From VMCP01 sp964408945 (GTDB lineage Bacteria > Bacteroidota > Bacteroidia > NS11-12g > UBA955), in NCBI GenBank assembly GCA_964408945.1, contig CAYPBJ010000032.1, forward strand, positions 1 to 26,800: a DNA stretch of 26,800 bases. The letters run 5' to 3'. This document shows positions 1-6,722 of this stretch, piece by piece. The notes below the pieces were generated by a model that was not told where the DNA came from, searched no databases, and saw only the letters and a program-made list of their open reading frames with translations. A program made the translations under genes and the position numbers. Every line of letters begins with the position of its first letter. Within the stretch, counting starts at the first letter, position 1.

Positions 1-126
1 CCCCCGAAACCCGAAACCCGAAACCCGAAACCCGAAATCCACTACCCACTACCAACTACCAACTACCATGTACCCACTACCCACTACCAACTACCATGTA
101 CCCACTACCAAAGACCAACTACCACA
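1..126. repeat. Heptamer tandem-repeat tract (ACCCGAA / ACCCACT / ACCAACT types)
   Basis: The tract reads in 7-bp steps: several ACCCGAA units, then ACCCACT, ACCAACT and ACCATGT units. A 28-bp higher-order unit (four heptamers) is visible, because the CCATGTACCC string recurs 28 bp apart at about 66 and 94. The plus strand lacks stop codons here, while the minus strand carries TAG repeatedly. The tract runs up to the GTG start of the DUF2256 gene and continues off the left edge, so its full length is unknown. Confidence 0.93.
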
Positions 127-288
127 GTGAATAAATCAAATCTACCTCAGAAAATTTGTGTGACGTGTCAGAGGCCGTTTTCGTGGAGGAAAAAGTGGGA
201 AAAGAATTGGGAAAACGTTAAATATTGCTCGAAACGGTGCTCGGGACAAAGGAAGTTGGGCGAAAGAATACACAATTCAATCGATTGA
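127..288 (+). CDS. DUF2256 family small Cys-rich protein
   Basis: A 53-residue protein that is easily missed because it is short and starts with GTG. It begins VNKSNLPQKIC and carries CVTC at residues 11-14 and CSKRC at 34-38, a four-Cys zinc-ribbon-like arrangement. Between them lies a Trp- and Lys-rich stretch (FSWRKKWEKNW, then VKYC), which is the hallmark of DUF2256 (COG4338). No in-frame ATG lies upstream in the repeat tract, and the GTG aligns with the usual family N-terminus (a few residues, then LPxKIC), so I take GTG as the start. The function is unknown. As I recall, DUF2256 genes often neighbour cryptochrome/photolyase genes in other phyla, and here the convergent operon 0.7 kb downstream contains one. 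The start lies directly against the heptamer tract, so its promoter must be inside or upstream of the repeats. Confidence 0.85.
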   Translation: MNKSNLPQKICVTCQRPFSWRKKWEKNWENVKYCSKRCSGQRKLGERIHNSID

Positions 289-347
289 TTGTTAGCACCG
301 TTGCTTTTGAGTGATTTTCTAATTATTGTTGAATAATTTAATTTTTT

Positions 348-971
348 ATGAGAAACACTCTTGTGATTTTATTTGCTATGTCGATGGTAATGATTGCTTG
401 TGGTCCATCCATTTACATGACTCCCGATGCTTATGAGCGTTCGGCTAAACACCAAAAAATTGCCATTCTTCCTCCGAAAGTAAACCTTCCCCCGCAACGG
501 AAAGTAAGTCCAGAAGCGCTGGAGGCACAGAGTAAAGCCGAATCATCTAGTTTTCAGAACGAAATATATCAAGCGTTTTTAAGGCGCAAAAGCAAAGGAC
601 AAATATTCGTTGACATTCAAGACGTGGAAGAAACAAACGTTTTGCTTGCCCGAAATTTCCCAGAAGGGGTTTACACCAATGCCGAAGTTTGCAAAGTGTT
701 GGGCGTAGATGCGGTGGTGACCTCCCAGTTCACTTTGAGCAAGCCCATGTCAGAAGGTGCGGCCATTGCAACTATGGTTTTGGTGGGATTTGCTGCCACT
801 ACCAACGAAGTAAAGGTCAATATGTCTATCAAAGATTGTTCAGACAATACCATGTTTTGGAACTACGACTATCAATACTCCGGATCGGTAACCACTACGG
901 TTAGTGCATTAGTAGACGGACTTATGAGAAATGCCTCTCGTAAAATTCCTTACAATTCGCAATCCAACTAA
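348..971 (+). CDS. Putative lipoprotein, unknown function
   Basis: A 207-residue protein with a lipoprotein signal peptide: a short hydrophobic stretch ends in the lipobox M-I-A-C, with the lipidated Cys at residue 18. The mature part starts with a KIAILPP strand (about 37-43) and then a charged helix. The pattern resembles CsgG/GNA1162-like envelope lipoproteins, which have a conserved ILPP-type strand, but I cannot assign a family firmly. A small hydrophobic Ala/Gly segment (about 138-150) is present. Its TAA overlaps the TAG of the convergent flavin reductase gene by 4 bp (968-971). It stands between DUF2256 and the convergent photolyase-type operon. No clear TAnnTTTG box is seen in the 59-bp gap upstream, so co-transcription with DUF2256 is possible. 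Confidence 0.75.
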   Translation: MRNTLVILFAMSMVMIACGPSIYMTPDAYERSAKHQKIAILPPKVNLPPQRKVSPEALEAQSKAESSSFQNEIYQAFLRRKSKGQIFVDIQDVEETNVLLARNFPEGVYTNAEVCKVLGVDAVVTSQFTLSKPMSEGAAIATMVLVGFAATTNEVKVNMSIKDCSDNTMFWNYDYQYSGSVTTTVSALVDGLMRNASRKIPYNSQSN

Positions 972-1582
972 AACTTGGGTTTTGCGTACGGCAGTTGCAC
1001 CAACTTTTGGGTGGTGTGATATGAGTCTAAGCCGGAGCAGGTGACGGTTCTGGCTTGTTCCAAGTCAATGAATCCCGATTCTTGAAGGCAATTTTCGGGT
1101 ATGACTACTTGCATGATTTCACCAATCAGAAGGATGGTTCCGTTGATGGCGAGCGGGTGCTTTTCTCTGAGTTCTACCGAGAATTTGAGGTGGCTTTCTT
1201 TCACGAAGGGTGCCTGAAAATCAAATAAATATTCAGGGGTAAGTCCTGAGGCTTCAAATTCAGATACTTCGCGGGGATAGCGGGCGCTGCAATGATGCGC
1301 TGCCTCCACAAACTCTGGAAGAATTTGATTGAGCGTATAGCAGCCTGTCTCTTCGATGTTTTCAAGGGTGTGCCTTTCGGAGACGTCTGGACGGACAATT
1401 ACACCGCATAAAGCCGGGTTAGCACCAAGATGAAAGAGAGAGCTGAAAATGGATAGGTTTACTAATCCTGATTTGCTGCGAGTGCCTACCAGAACCACAC
1501 TTTTAAATCCGCCGAGTGAATTGATGAAATTAGCTCTGTAGCGGGTTTCCATGTTGAGAATATCTTGTTTTTGTATGATCAT
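968..1582 (-). CDS. Flavin reductase family protein (FMN-binding split barrel)
   Basis: A 204-residue protein of the flavin reductase-like (DIM6/NTAB) type, expected to bind FMN and use NAD(P)H. Typical features are RANFINSLGGFKSVVLVGT near the N-terminus, followed by a GLVNLSIFSSLFHLGANPALCG segment, which corresponds to the family's N-x-S-x-(F/x) region and the FMN-phosphate loop. I chose the ATG at 1582 because it overlaps the stop of the photolyase-like gene as ATGA, the standard coupling arrangement. The longer upstream reading would add 25 residues of photolyase-overlapping sequence. This is the last gene of the minus-strand operon. With the second flavin reductase two genes upstream, it could supply reduced flavin to the FAD protein between them, which is inference. 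Confidence 0.87.
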   Translation of the reverse strand: MIIQKQDILNMETRYRANFINSLGGFKSVVLVGTRSKSGLVNLSIFSSLFHLGANPALCGVIVRPDVSERHTLENIEETGCYTLNQILPEFVEAAHHCSARYPREVSEFEASGLTPEYLFDFQAPFVKESHLKFSVELREKHPLAINGTILLIGEIMQVVIPENCLQESGFIDLEQARTVTCSGLDSYHTTQKLVQLPYAKPKF

Positions 1583-2685
1583 TTCATTGTTTTTTCTGCG
1601 CGCTTCCAAAATCCGAAGAAAGAAGGAAAAAAGCCTTGAACTCCGGGGAACATCCAATTGCGTTCATCGACGATCCAATTATTTGGGGCATCCGAAGTGA
1701 AATGTGGGTGTTCGCGGGTGTAGATTCTATGTGCTGACAGATGTTCGTTCAGCGATTTAACGTCCCCCGAAACAAAAATCAAATTCGGAATTTCTTGTCC
1801 CAATCGATGAATGAATTCCTGGGTTTTCAAAGAGATTGGGAACCGGCTCAACCACGCTGAATCCCAAAGAAATATGCGGTTCAACGGTTCGTTTTTGCGC
1901 CATTCCGGGTCCAAATGATAGGGATGGTAAAGCGCGATATCGGCCGATGGATTCCAGTTTGGATGGTGGGTCAGAGCAGGCAGAGACTGTCCGACGGGCG
2001 GCAAATCAAGGTTGAAATCAGCGCGTTCTTGAAGGATTTGAGGGACATCCATGCGGTAGAATTGATCGTACTCCACATCTAAAAACGTGCCTGTTTGCTT
2101 GGTGCTGCAATATTTGTTGATGTTCTCTTGATTGGCGAAATACAACTTGCTGCTGAAAGCGCCGCACACCCATTGCCAACTCAAATGGTTGGAGGCAAAA
2201 TCGGCATCTTTCAAATGATGAAACATCCACTGAGCGCCGGTTTTCCAATGGGTTTTTGCAACGTTGCAGACGAGCATGGCGACATACATTCTCATGTGAT
2301 TGTGCATCATGCCGGTGTCGTAAAGCCTTTTGATGCCTTGATCTATGGCTTCAATGCCGGTTCTGGCTTCCAACACGGCCAAAGGCATTTTATTGGATGA
2401 AAAATGCGAAGGCGAATGTTTGACGTCTTTTTGATCTAAGTCAGGGTGAATTTGCCCTACCCTTTGGAAATAATCCCTCCACGCCAACTGCTGAAACAAT
2501 CGTTCGTTTTGCGTATGTCCGTTTTGCAGAACACGATCTCTGATGAGCGCCGTGGAAATCACCCCACGAGAAACATAAGGCGATAATTCCGATACATTAC
2601 CCCAGAGGAAATTTCGGGTTTTGCCGTATTTCACGGGGTCAATGGCGTTGATTCGCTGTTGAAGTTCACTGAGGATTGAGGTCAT
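1579..2685 (-). CDS. Cryptochrome/photolyase-like protein with the FAD domain first
   Basis: A 368-residue protein. Unlike ordinary photolyases it starts directly with the helical FAD-binding domain (about 1-230). Visible family motifs are AWRDYF (68-73), GMMHNHMRMYVA (125-136), the WQWVCG Trp motif (170-175) and YFANQENINKY (182-192). There is no N-terminal antenna (alpha/beta) domain. The C-terminal 95 or so residues (about 268-366) look instead like part of that alpha/beta domain moved to the other end: a WDSAWLSRFPIS strand, a VSGDVKSLNEHL element, then GFFPSFFGFWKR, reminiscent of the photolyase TPFWKR linker. FAD-domain-first cryptochrome-like proteins are known in several phyla. DNA repair activity cannot be assumed, and a light-sensing or redox role is equally open. 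The gene overlaps both neighbours by 4 bp (ATGA junctions at 2682-2685 and 1579-1582), so it is in a tight operon. Confidence 0.88.
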   Translation of the reverse strand: MTSILSELQQRINAIDPVKYGKTRNFLWGNVSELSPYVSRGVISTALIRDRVLQNGHTQNERLFQQLAWRDYFQRVGQIHPDLDQKDVKHSPSHFSSNKMPLAVLEARTGIEAIDQGIKRLYDTGMMHNHMRMYVAMLVCNVAKTHWKTGAQWMFHHLKDADFASNHLSWQWVCGAFSSKLYFANQENINKYCSTKQTGTFLDVEYDQFYRMDVPQILQERADFNLDLPPVGQSLPALTHHPNWNPSADIALYHPYHLDPEWRKNEPLNRIFLWDSAWLSRFPISLKTQEFIHRLGQEIPNLIFVSGDVKSLNEHLSAHRIYTREHPHFTSDAPNNWIVDERNWMFPGVQGFFPSFFGFWKRAEKTMK

Positions 2686-2957
2686 CTCTTGCTGATTTTA
2701 TTGTTGGATATGCTGCGCTGTCGGTTGCATTTGAATCGATCAATCTCAGGATTTCTGAGGGCTGCATGCTTTTGAGAAATTCCTTGATTGACTCTTTTGC
2801 GCCACAAGTTGAAGCTGGATCTTTTGAGTTGTGAGCGCATCAGCGCAATGACTTGCGATTCGGGCAATCCAAACTGAAACTCAATGGCTTCGAAAGGGGT
2901 TCGATCTTCCCAGGCCATCTCAATGACTCTATCTATTTGTTCCTCTGTTAGTTGCAT
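2682..2957 (-). CDS. DUF2805 / TIGR03643 family protein
   Basis: A 91-residue basic protein whose first 50 residues match the DUF2805 (TIGR03643) pattern closely: LTEEQIDRVIEMAWEDRTPF, then the helix-turn-helix-like FGLPESQVIALMR, then SFNLWRKRV. The family-typical tail RQRSISNNKISKR closes the protein. The first part looks like a small HTH DNA-binding domain, but no target or function is known to me. Family members are, to my knowledge, repeatedly found beside cryptochrome-like genes, as here. The gene starts 2 bp after the upstream flavin reductase ends and overlaps the photolyase-like gene by 4 bp. Confidence 0.9.
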   Translation of the reverse strand: MQLTEEQIDRVIEMAWEDRTPFEAIEFQFGLPESQVIALMRSQLKRSSFNLWRKRVNQGISQKHAALRNPEIDRFKCNRQRSISNNKISKR

Positions 2958-2959
2958 TT

Positions 2960-3463
2960 TTACATTCTCACAAAATTTAATTCCCTTAGTTTATTGATGG
3001 TCAAAGGGTTATGGTTGTTTTGAACCTTGTAAGAAACCACATCGCACAAAAACAGTTCATGATCGCCTGCATTTTGATGCTGAATGACTTTAAGGTGCAA
3101 TAATGCCACTGATTCTTTCAAAACGGGCCACCCATTCCACTGGGTGAGTTGGTATGCTGAATCTACGGGAGACTTCTGATTTTTTCTTTGGATAAAGCCG
3201 TGTTTATCAAAGCTCCTCCCCGATTTCTGTCCGAAGTTTCTCACCACGGGTGCTTGTTTTTCACTCAGCAACTGCAACACAAACTCTTGATTTTGCCTCA
3301 CATTTTCAAGCGTTTGAGTATCGTAGTATATGGCAACGGCATATCGTTTGGGCGACATACTGACTGCGCTCACATACGTACAAATATTCATGTTGACTTT
3401 TCCGTCGGCCTGCGTAGCAATGCTGTAGACGGGCAAATCAGGAATGTTCCAGGGTTTCTTCAT
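2960..3463 (-). CDS. Flavin reductase family protein (second copy)
   Basis: A 167-residue flavin-reductase-like protein (FMN-binding split-barrel fold). It opens with the short WNIPDLPVYSIAT strand and has NMNICTYVSAVSMSPKRYAVAIY, the family's flavin-binding region, which in classical members reads N-x-x-T-x-S-x-x-P. A TLENVRQNQEFVLQLLS helix follows. It is smaller than and clearly different from the flavin reductase at 968-1582, so it is a paralogue, not a recent duplicate. The spacing is 18 bp after the SDR gene and 2 bp before DUF2805, consistent with one transcript. It likely provides reduced FMN or takes part in flavin-dependent redox chemistry with the SDR and the FAD protein. The substrate is not deducible. 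Confidence 0.83.
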   Translation of the reverse strand: MKKPWNIPDLPVYSIATQADGKVNMNICTYVSAVSMSPKRYAVAIYYDTQTLENVRQNQEFVLQLLSEKQAPVVRNFGQKSGRSFDKHGFIQRKNQKSPVDSAYQLTQWNGWPVLKESVALLHLKVIQHQNAGDHELFLCDVVSYKVQNNHNPLTINKLRELNFVRM

Positions 3464-3481
3464 TTCAAGCGAGCTTGAACA

Positions 3482-4204
3482 TCAGATTTTGATGTTTGAA
3501 ATTCCGCCATCAATGTGGTGCACCTGTCCTGTAATCCAAGACGAATCGTCAGACAACAAGAACTGCGCTAATTTGGCGATGTCTTGGGGTTGTCCGATTT
3601 TTTTCAGGGGATGTCTGGCTGCATTGGCTTCAATTTTTTCGGGGGAATTCAACAAGTTTCCTGCCAAAGGAGTTTGGGTTATGGATGGTGCAATGGCATT
3701 GATTCTCACCTTTGGTGCCCACTCCGCCGCTAGGGCTCTGGTAAGTCCTTCGATGGCTCCTTTGGATGAACTTACCAAGGTATGAAACGGGAAACCGGTT
3801 TGCACGGCAACGGTTGAGAACAACACCACCGATGAATTTTCGGCATTTTTCAAGGCGTTATGAGCGGCTTGCAAGGTTTTGATGGCACCTAAAGTTTGTT
3901 TGTTGTAATCATCGATAAACTCTTGGGGTTTGATGCGATGAAAAGGCTTGAGGGCGATTGCACCCACGCAATAGGCGATACCGTGAATGGTATCTGGAAG
4001 CCATGAAAAATCGGGGTTATCTGAGGTGAGATCGAGTTTTTGGTAGTCAGGTGTCAGGTGACGGGTGTCGGGTGACGGGTATCTGTGGTCGAGGGACTGT
4101 GGGTCGCGGGTGCCGGTAAACCAAACATTATTTTCAGCTGAAAGCAGTTCTACAAGTGACGCTCCGATACCTGATGTACCTCCAATAACTACATAATTTT
4201 TCAT
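3482..4204 (-). CDS. SDR-family protein lacking the catalytic Tyr, with a repeat-derived insert
   Basis: A 240-residue short-chain dehydrogenase/reductase fold protein. The cofactor motif GGTSGIG (8-14), the active-site Ser region VVLFSTVAVQTG (S130), the INAIAPS segment (168-174) and the terminal HHIDGG are all visible. The YxxxK motif is VSSSK (144-148): Lys is kept but Tyr is replaced by Val, so ordinary dehydrogenase catalysis is doubtful. Residues about 41-55 (RYPSPDTRHLTPDYQ) are encoded by an in-frame heptamer-repeat tract. I prefer the ATG at 4204 over an upstream one at 4219, because MKNYVVIGG places the Rossmann strand at the usual distance. It is the first gene of the five-gene operon, divergent from dinB. 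Confidence 0.88.
   Translation of the reverse strand: MKNYVVIGGTSGIGASLVELLSAENNVWFTGTRDPQSLDHRYPSPDTRHLTPDYQKLDLTSDNPDFSWLPDTIHGIAYCVGAIALKPFHRIKPQEFIDDYNKQTLGAIKTLQAAHNALKNAENSSVVLFSTVAVQTGFPFHTLVSSSKGAIEGLTRALAAEWAPKVRINAIAPSITQTPLAGNLLNSPEKIEANAARHPLKKIGQPQDIAKLAQFLLSDDSSWITGQVHHIDGGISNIKI
4042..4083. repeat. Heptamer-repeat tract inside the SDR coding region
   Basis: On the plus strand six units run in perfect 7-bp register: GGTAGTC, AGGTGTC, AGGTGAC, GGGTGTC, GGGTGAC, GGGTATC. On the coding strand these are ACCCGTC/ACCTGAC-like units of the same type as at 1-126 and 17195-17257. More degenerate GGG/GGT-rich heptamers continue to about 4117. The tract is open in the SDR frame and encodes residues about 41-55. 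Confidence 0.85.
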
Positions 4205-4219
4205 GTAAAGAAGTAACAA

Positions 4220-4252
4220 TTGTGGGAGGGTTTGGTTTATATATTTATTTTG
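4220..4252 (+). promoter_or_regulatory. Possible dinB promoter
   Basis: A TTG at 4220-4222 is followed after 23 bp by TATTTTG at 4246-4252, one base shorter than the Bacteroidota -7 consensus TAnnTTTG. Placement about 40 bp before the dinB ATG is plausible. The short box makes this uncertain. No clean box was found for the divergent SDR operon. Confidence 0.4.
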
Positions 4253-4263
4253 ATTAATTTACA

Positions 4264-4277
4264 GACAATTATTTGTC
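4264..4277. promoter_or_regulatory. Palindrome GACAA-TTAT-TTGTC in the dinB leader
   Basis: A perfect 5-bp inverted repeat with a 4-bp centre sits just downstream of the expected dinB transcription start and 15 bp before the ATG. That is an operator-like position for a damage-inducible polymerase. It could bind a LexA-type or other repressor, but I know no consensus for this lineage, so the assignment rests on position and symmetry alone. Confidence 0.35.
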
Positions 4278-4292
4278 AATATTTTTATCAAA

Positions 4293-5510
4293 ATGAAAGA
4301 GAGGCATATTTCTCACATGGACTTAGACTCATTTTTTGTGAGTGTGGAGCGGTTGCAAAATTCCTCTTTTAAGGGAAGGCCATTGATTATTGGGGGCATG
4401 AGTGACCGAGGTGTGGTGGCCAGTTGCAGCTATGAGGCTCGGAAATTTGGGGTGCACAGCGCCATGCCTATGAAGCAAGCCCGAATGCTTTGTCCTGATG
4501 CCATTTACATTCGGGGCGATTCGCAATTGTACAGTAAATATTCGCAGATGGTGACCGAAATCATTGCAGAATCGGTGCCGCTTTACGAGAAAAGCAGCAT
4601 TGACGAATTCTACATTGATTTGACGGGCATGGATCGTTTTTTTGGATGTTGGAAAATGAATCAAGAACTGAAGCAGAAAATTGAACGAGAAACCGGTCTG
4701 CCTATTAGTTTTGGACTTTCGGCCAACAAGACCGTCAGTAAAATTGCTACCGGAGTGGCAAAGCCTGCCGGACAAAAATTCGTGGAGCACGGGTCTGAAA
4801 AAGGATTTTTGTCGCCCCTGTCGGTCAAAACCATCCCCGGCGTAGGCGGGGAAACCTACAAAACGCTCCGCCAATTGGGCATCCAATATATAAGAACGCT
4901 TCAAGAAATCCCCAAAGACCTGATTTTTAAAACCCTCCATAAGCCCGGCTTGGAGATTTGGCATAAGGCCCACGGAATTGATGAACGTCCCGTCATTCCC
5001 TTCCATGAGAGAAAAAGCATCAGCACCGAAAGAACGTTTGAAAGCGATACCATTGACGTTGTCAAACTTCGAAACCTGCTGAGTGCCATGGCTGAGAATT
5101 TGGCTTTCCAACTGAGAAAGGGCAATAAATTGTGTGCCTGTGTGACCGTAAAAATCAGGTACAGCGACTTTAATACGTATTCGTCACAGGCTAAAATACC
5201 TTACACCAGCGCAGACCACACCCTGATTAAACGAACCTTGGAACTGTTTGACAAGCTCTTTCAAAGAAGGCAACTGATTCGATTGGTGGGGGTTCGATTC
5301 AGCGACTTGGTGAGCGGGGGATATCAAATCAACCTATTCGAAGAAACCGAAGAAATGATTCATTTGTACGAAGCCATGGATCGCATTCGACTTCGGTACG
5401 GCGATAGTGCCGTCAAGCGTGCCAACGGCATGGACGCCAAAACCATTGGGCGATTTGATAATCCCTTTGACGGAAGTGCACCCGTGCTATTGGCTAACAG
5501 AAAATCTTGA
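4293..5510 (+). CDS. dinB: Y-family DNA polymerase IV
   Basis: A 405-residue translesion polymerase. The catalytic carboxylates are visible in HMDLDSFF (D10, also D12) and SSIDEFYID (D104, E105). The palm and fingers region has VVASCSYEARKFGVHSAMPM, and the thumb has helix-hairpin-helix IPGVGGETYKTLRQLGI (181-197). The little-finger domain occupies about 240-345. It is followed by QINLFE (345-350), a beta-clamp binding motif, and a 55-residue tail typical of Bacteroidota members, so the gene looks complete. It copies past damaged bases at the cost of accuracy. It is divergent from the flavin/photolyase-type operon, placing two damage-related units back to back. A palindrome between promoter and ATG suggests regulated expression. 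Confidence 0.96.
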   Translation: MKERHISHMDLDSFFVSVERLQNSSFKGRPLIIGGMSDRGVVASCSYEARKFGVHSAMPMKQARMLCPDAIYIRGDSQLYSKYSQMVTEIIAESVPLYEKSSIDEFYIDLTGMDRFFGCWKMNQELKQKIERETGLPISFGLSANKTVSKIATGVAKPAGQKFVEHGSEKGFLSPLSVKTIPGVGGETYKTLRQLGIQYIRTLQEIPKDLIFKTLHKPGLEIWHKAHGIDERPVIPFHERKSISTERTFESDTIDVVKLRNLLSAMAENLAFQLRKGNKLCACVTVKIRYSDFNTYSSQAKIPYTSADHTLIKRTLELFDKLFQRRQLIRLVGVRFSDLVSGGYQINLFEETEEMIHLYEAMDRIRLRYGDSAVKRANGMDAKTIGRFDNPFDGSAPVLLANRKS

Positions 5511-5634
5511 AGCGGGCAAATGTAAAATTTTATCCCCCGAAAAACCAAAGTCAGAAGAGGAAAAAGGCGATGATGTAGACGAAGATGACAATGATGACAA
5601 CGGAGAATAAGAAAAGTTCCAAATTTGATTTTTC

Positions 5635-5652
5635 TGTGTACTTTTGTACACA
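5635..5652 (+). promoter_or_regulatory. Promoter -7 box inside an 18-bp palindrome
   Basis: TGTGTAC-TTTT-GTACACA is a perfect 7-bp inverted repeat. The Bacteroidota -7 element TACTTTTG (5639-5646) lies in its centre, 16 nt before the ATG of the T9SS substrate gene. The overlap of operator-like symmetry with the core promoter suggests repression by a dimeric regulator. A short hairpin in DNA is the alternative reading. No good TTG -33 element is seen at 17-23 bp. Confidence 0.6.
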
Positions 5653-5662
5653 TCTGAAATCT

Positions 5663-6706
5663 ATGAAAATCGCATACGCCAAAATCTTGATTTTCACGCT
5701 TTTAATAGCTGCTTCAACCCAAAAACTGTGGAGTCAAACCCCGTCAGTCATCATTTGCAAGGGCAGTTCAGTCAATTTTAGAGAGTTCAATACCGGCAGT
5801 TCGGAACCCAGTGTTGGCTGGGAATGGACCTTTGAAGGAGGCACGCCAGGAACTTCTACGCTGAGAGAACCATCGGTTCAATATCCCAATGCTGGCTTGT
5901 TTAAGGCAAGTTGTGTAAGCATTTTTCAAAGCGGTACTCGTGATACAAATGCGGCGTATGTATTGGTCATTGACGGAACCCTCGCTCCCATTCCCATGAG
6001 AGACACCATCATTTGTTCGCCCAGCATCAACCTTATACTGGATGCAGGAAATCCAAGTCTATACAATCGATATCTATGGTCTAGCACCGATGTAACCTTA
6101 AAACCCGGCGATACCCTTCAAAAACTCACTGTGACAAAACCGGGGACATACAAAGTAAGAGTTCAAAACATTTGTGCTTTTTCTGAGAAAACCATTACCG
6201 TTAAACAAGGTGTCAAACCTACCGTTGATTTAGGTGCAGATCGATTTGTATGTAGAAATATTTCACTCATTTTAGATGCTGGTTTCAGCGCCGGAAACAC
6301 CTATTCATGGGTACCCACCGGCGAAAGCAGCGCAACCATAACCGCTAACACCGCTGGAAACTACAAAGTGACCGTTACAAGTCCCGATGGTTGCACCGCA
6401 ACAGATGATGTTAACTTGATAGATAGTTGTCCACCCGTAGTTTGGTTACCAACGGCATTTACTCCGAATGATGCAGCTCCCAACGACATTTACACTCCCT
6501 ACATTGAAGGATTCAAATACATGAAAATGATGATCTTCAACCGTTGGGGTGAGAAACTATACGAGCAAGAAGGATTGAATCAAGGTTGGGATGGTACTTA
6601 CATGGGTGAAATTTGTCCCGATGGATTTTACATTGTTCATTTGGAATTAATTGGAAACGATACCTTCCGAAAAATCAAAAGCCAATCATTCATGTTGCTT
6701 AAATAA
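5663..6706 (+). CDS. Secreted T9SS type B substrate with PKD-like and Ig-like domains
   Basis: A 347-residue exported protein. A signal peptide (about 1-25) ends near LWSQ. A PKD-like domain (about 28-104) has the WEWTFEGGTPGTST core. Two Ig-like/SprB-like beta units follow (about 108-180 and 186-253), each with a LDAG strand and a G-x-Y-K-V closing strand. The C-terminal CHU_C/type B sorting domain (about 258-347) shows LPTAFTPND, MIFNRWGEKLYEQ, GWDGTY and PDGFYIV. Type B T9SS domains send proteins across the outer membrane, often for surface attachment or gliding-related adhesion. I chose the ATG at 5663 because it directly precedes the signal peptide and follows the promoter. The next gene begins 16 bp downstream, so the two are probably co-expressed. 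Confidence 0.92.
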   Translation: MKIAYAKILIFTLLIAASTQKLWSQTPSVIICKGSSVNFREFNTGSSEPSVGWEWTFEGGTPGTSTLREPSVQYPNAGLFKASCVSIFQSGTRDTNAAYVLVIDGTLAPIPMRDTIICSPSINLILDAGNPSLYNRYLWSSTDVTLKPGDTLQKLTVTKPGTYKVRVQNICAFSEKTITVKQGVKPTVDLGADRFVCRNISLILDAGFSAGNTYSWVPTGESSATITANTAGNYKVTVTSPDGCTATDDVNLIDSCPPVVWLPTAFTPNDAAPNDIYTPYIEGFKYMKMMIFNRWGEKLYEQEGLNQGWDGTYMGEICPDGFYIVHLELIGNDTFRKIKSQSFMLLK

Positions 6707-6722
6707 TTAACGTAACTCCTTC

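Noticed and set aside
1..126. CRISPR array at the left edge
   Set aside because: Repeats are 7 bp and contiguous with no spacers, so this is a simple tandem array.
4329..5111. 260-codon open frame antisense to dinB
   Set aside because: It is the complement of a well-supported polymerase gene, has no recognisable domain and reflects codon bias of the sense strand.
5407..5610. Small acidic frame after dinB ending DDVDEDDNDDNGE
   Set aside because: Its first half lies inside dinB in another frame and the acidic tail has no start, family match or conserved feature. A frameshifted dinB tail was considered, but dinB already ends normally.
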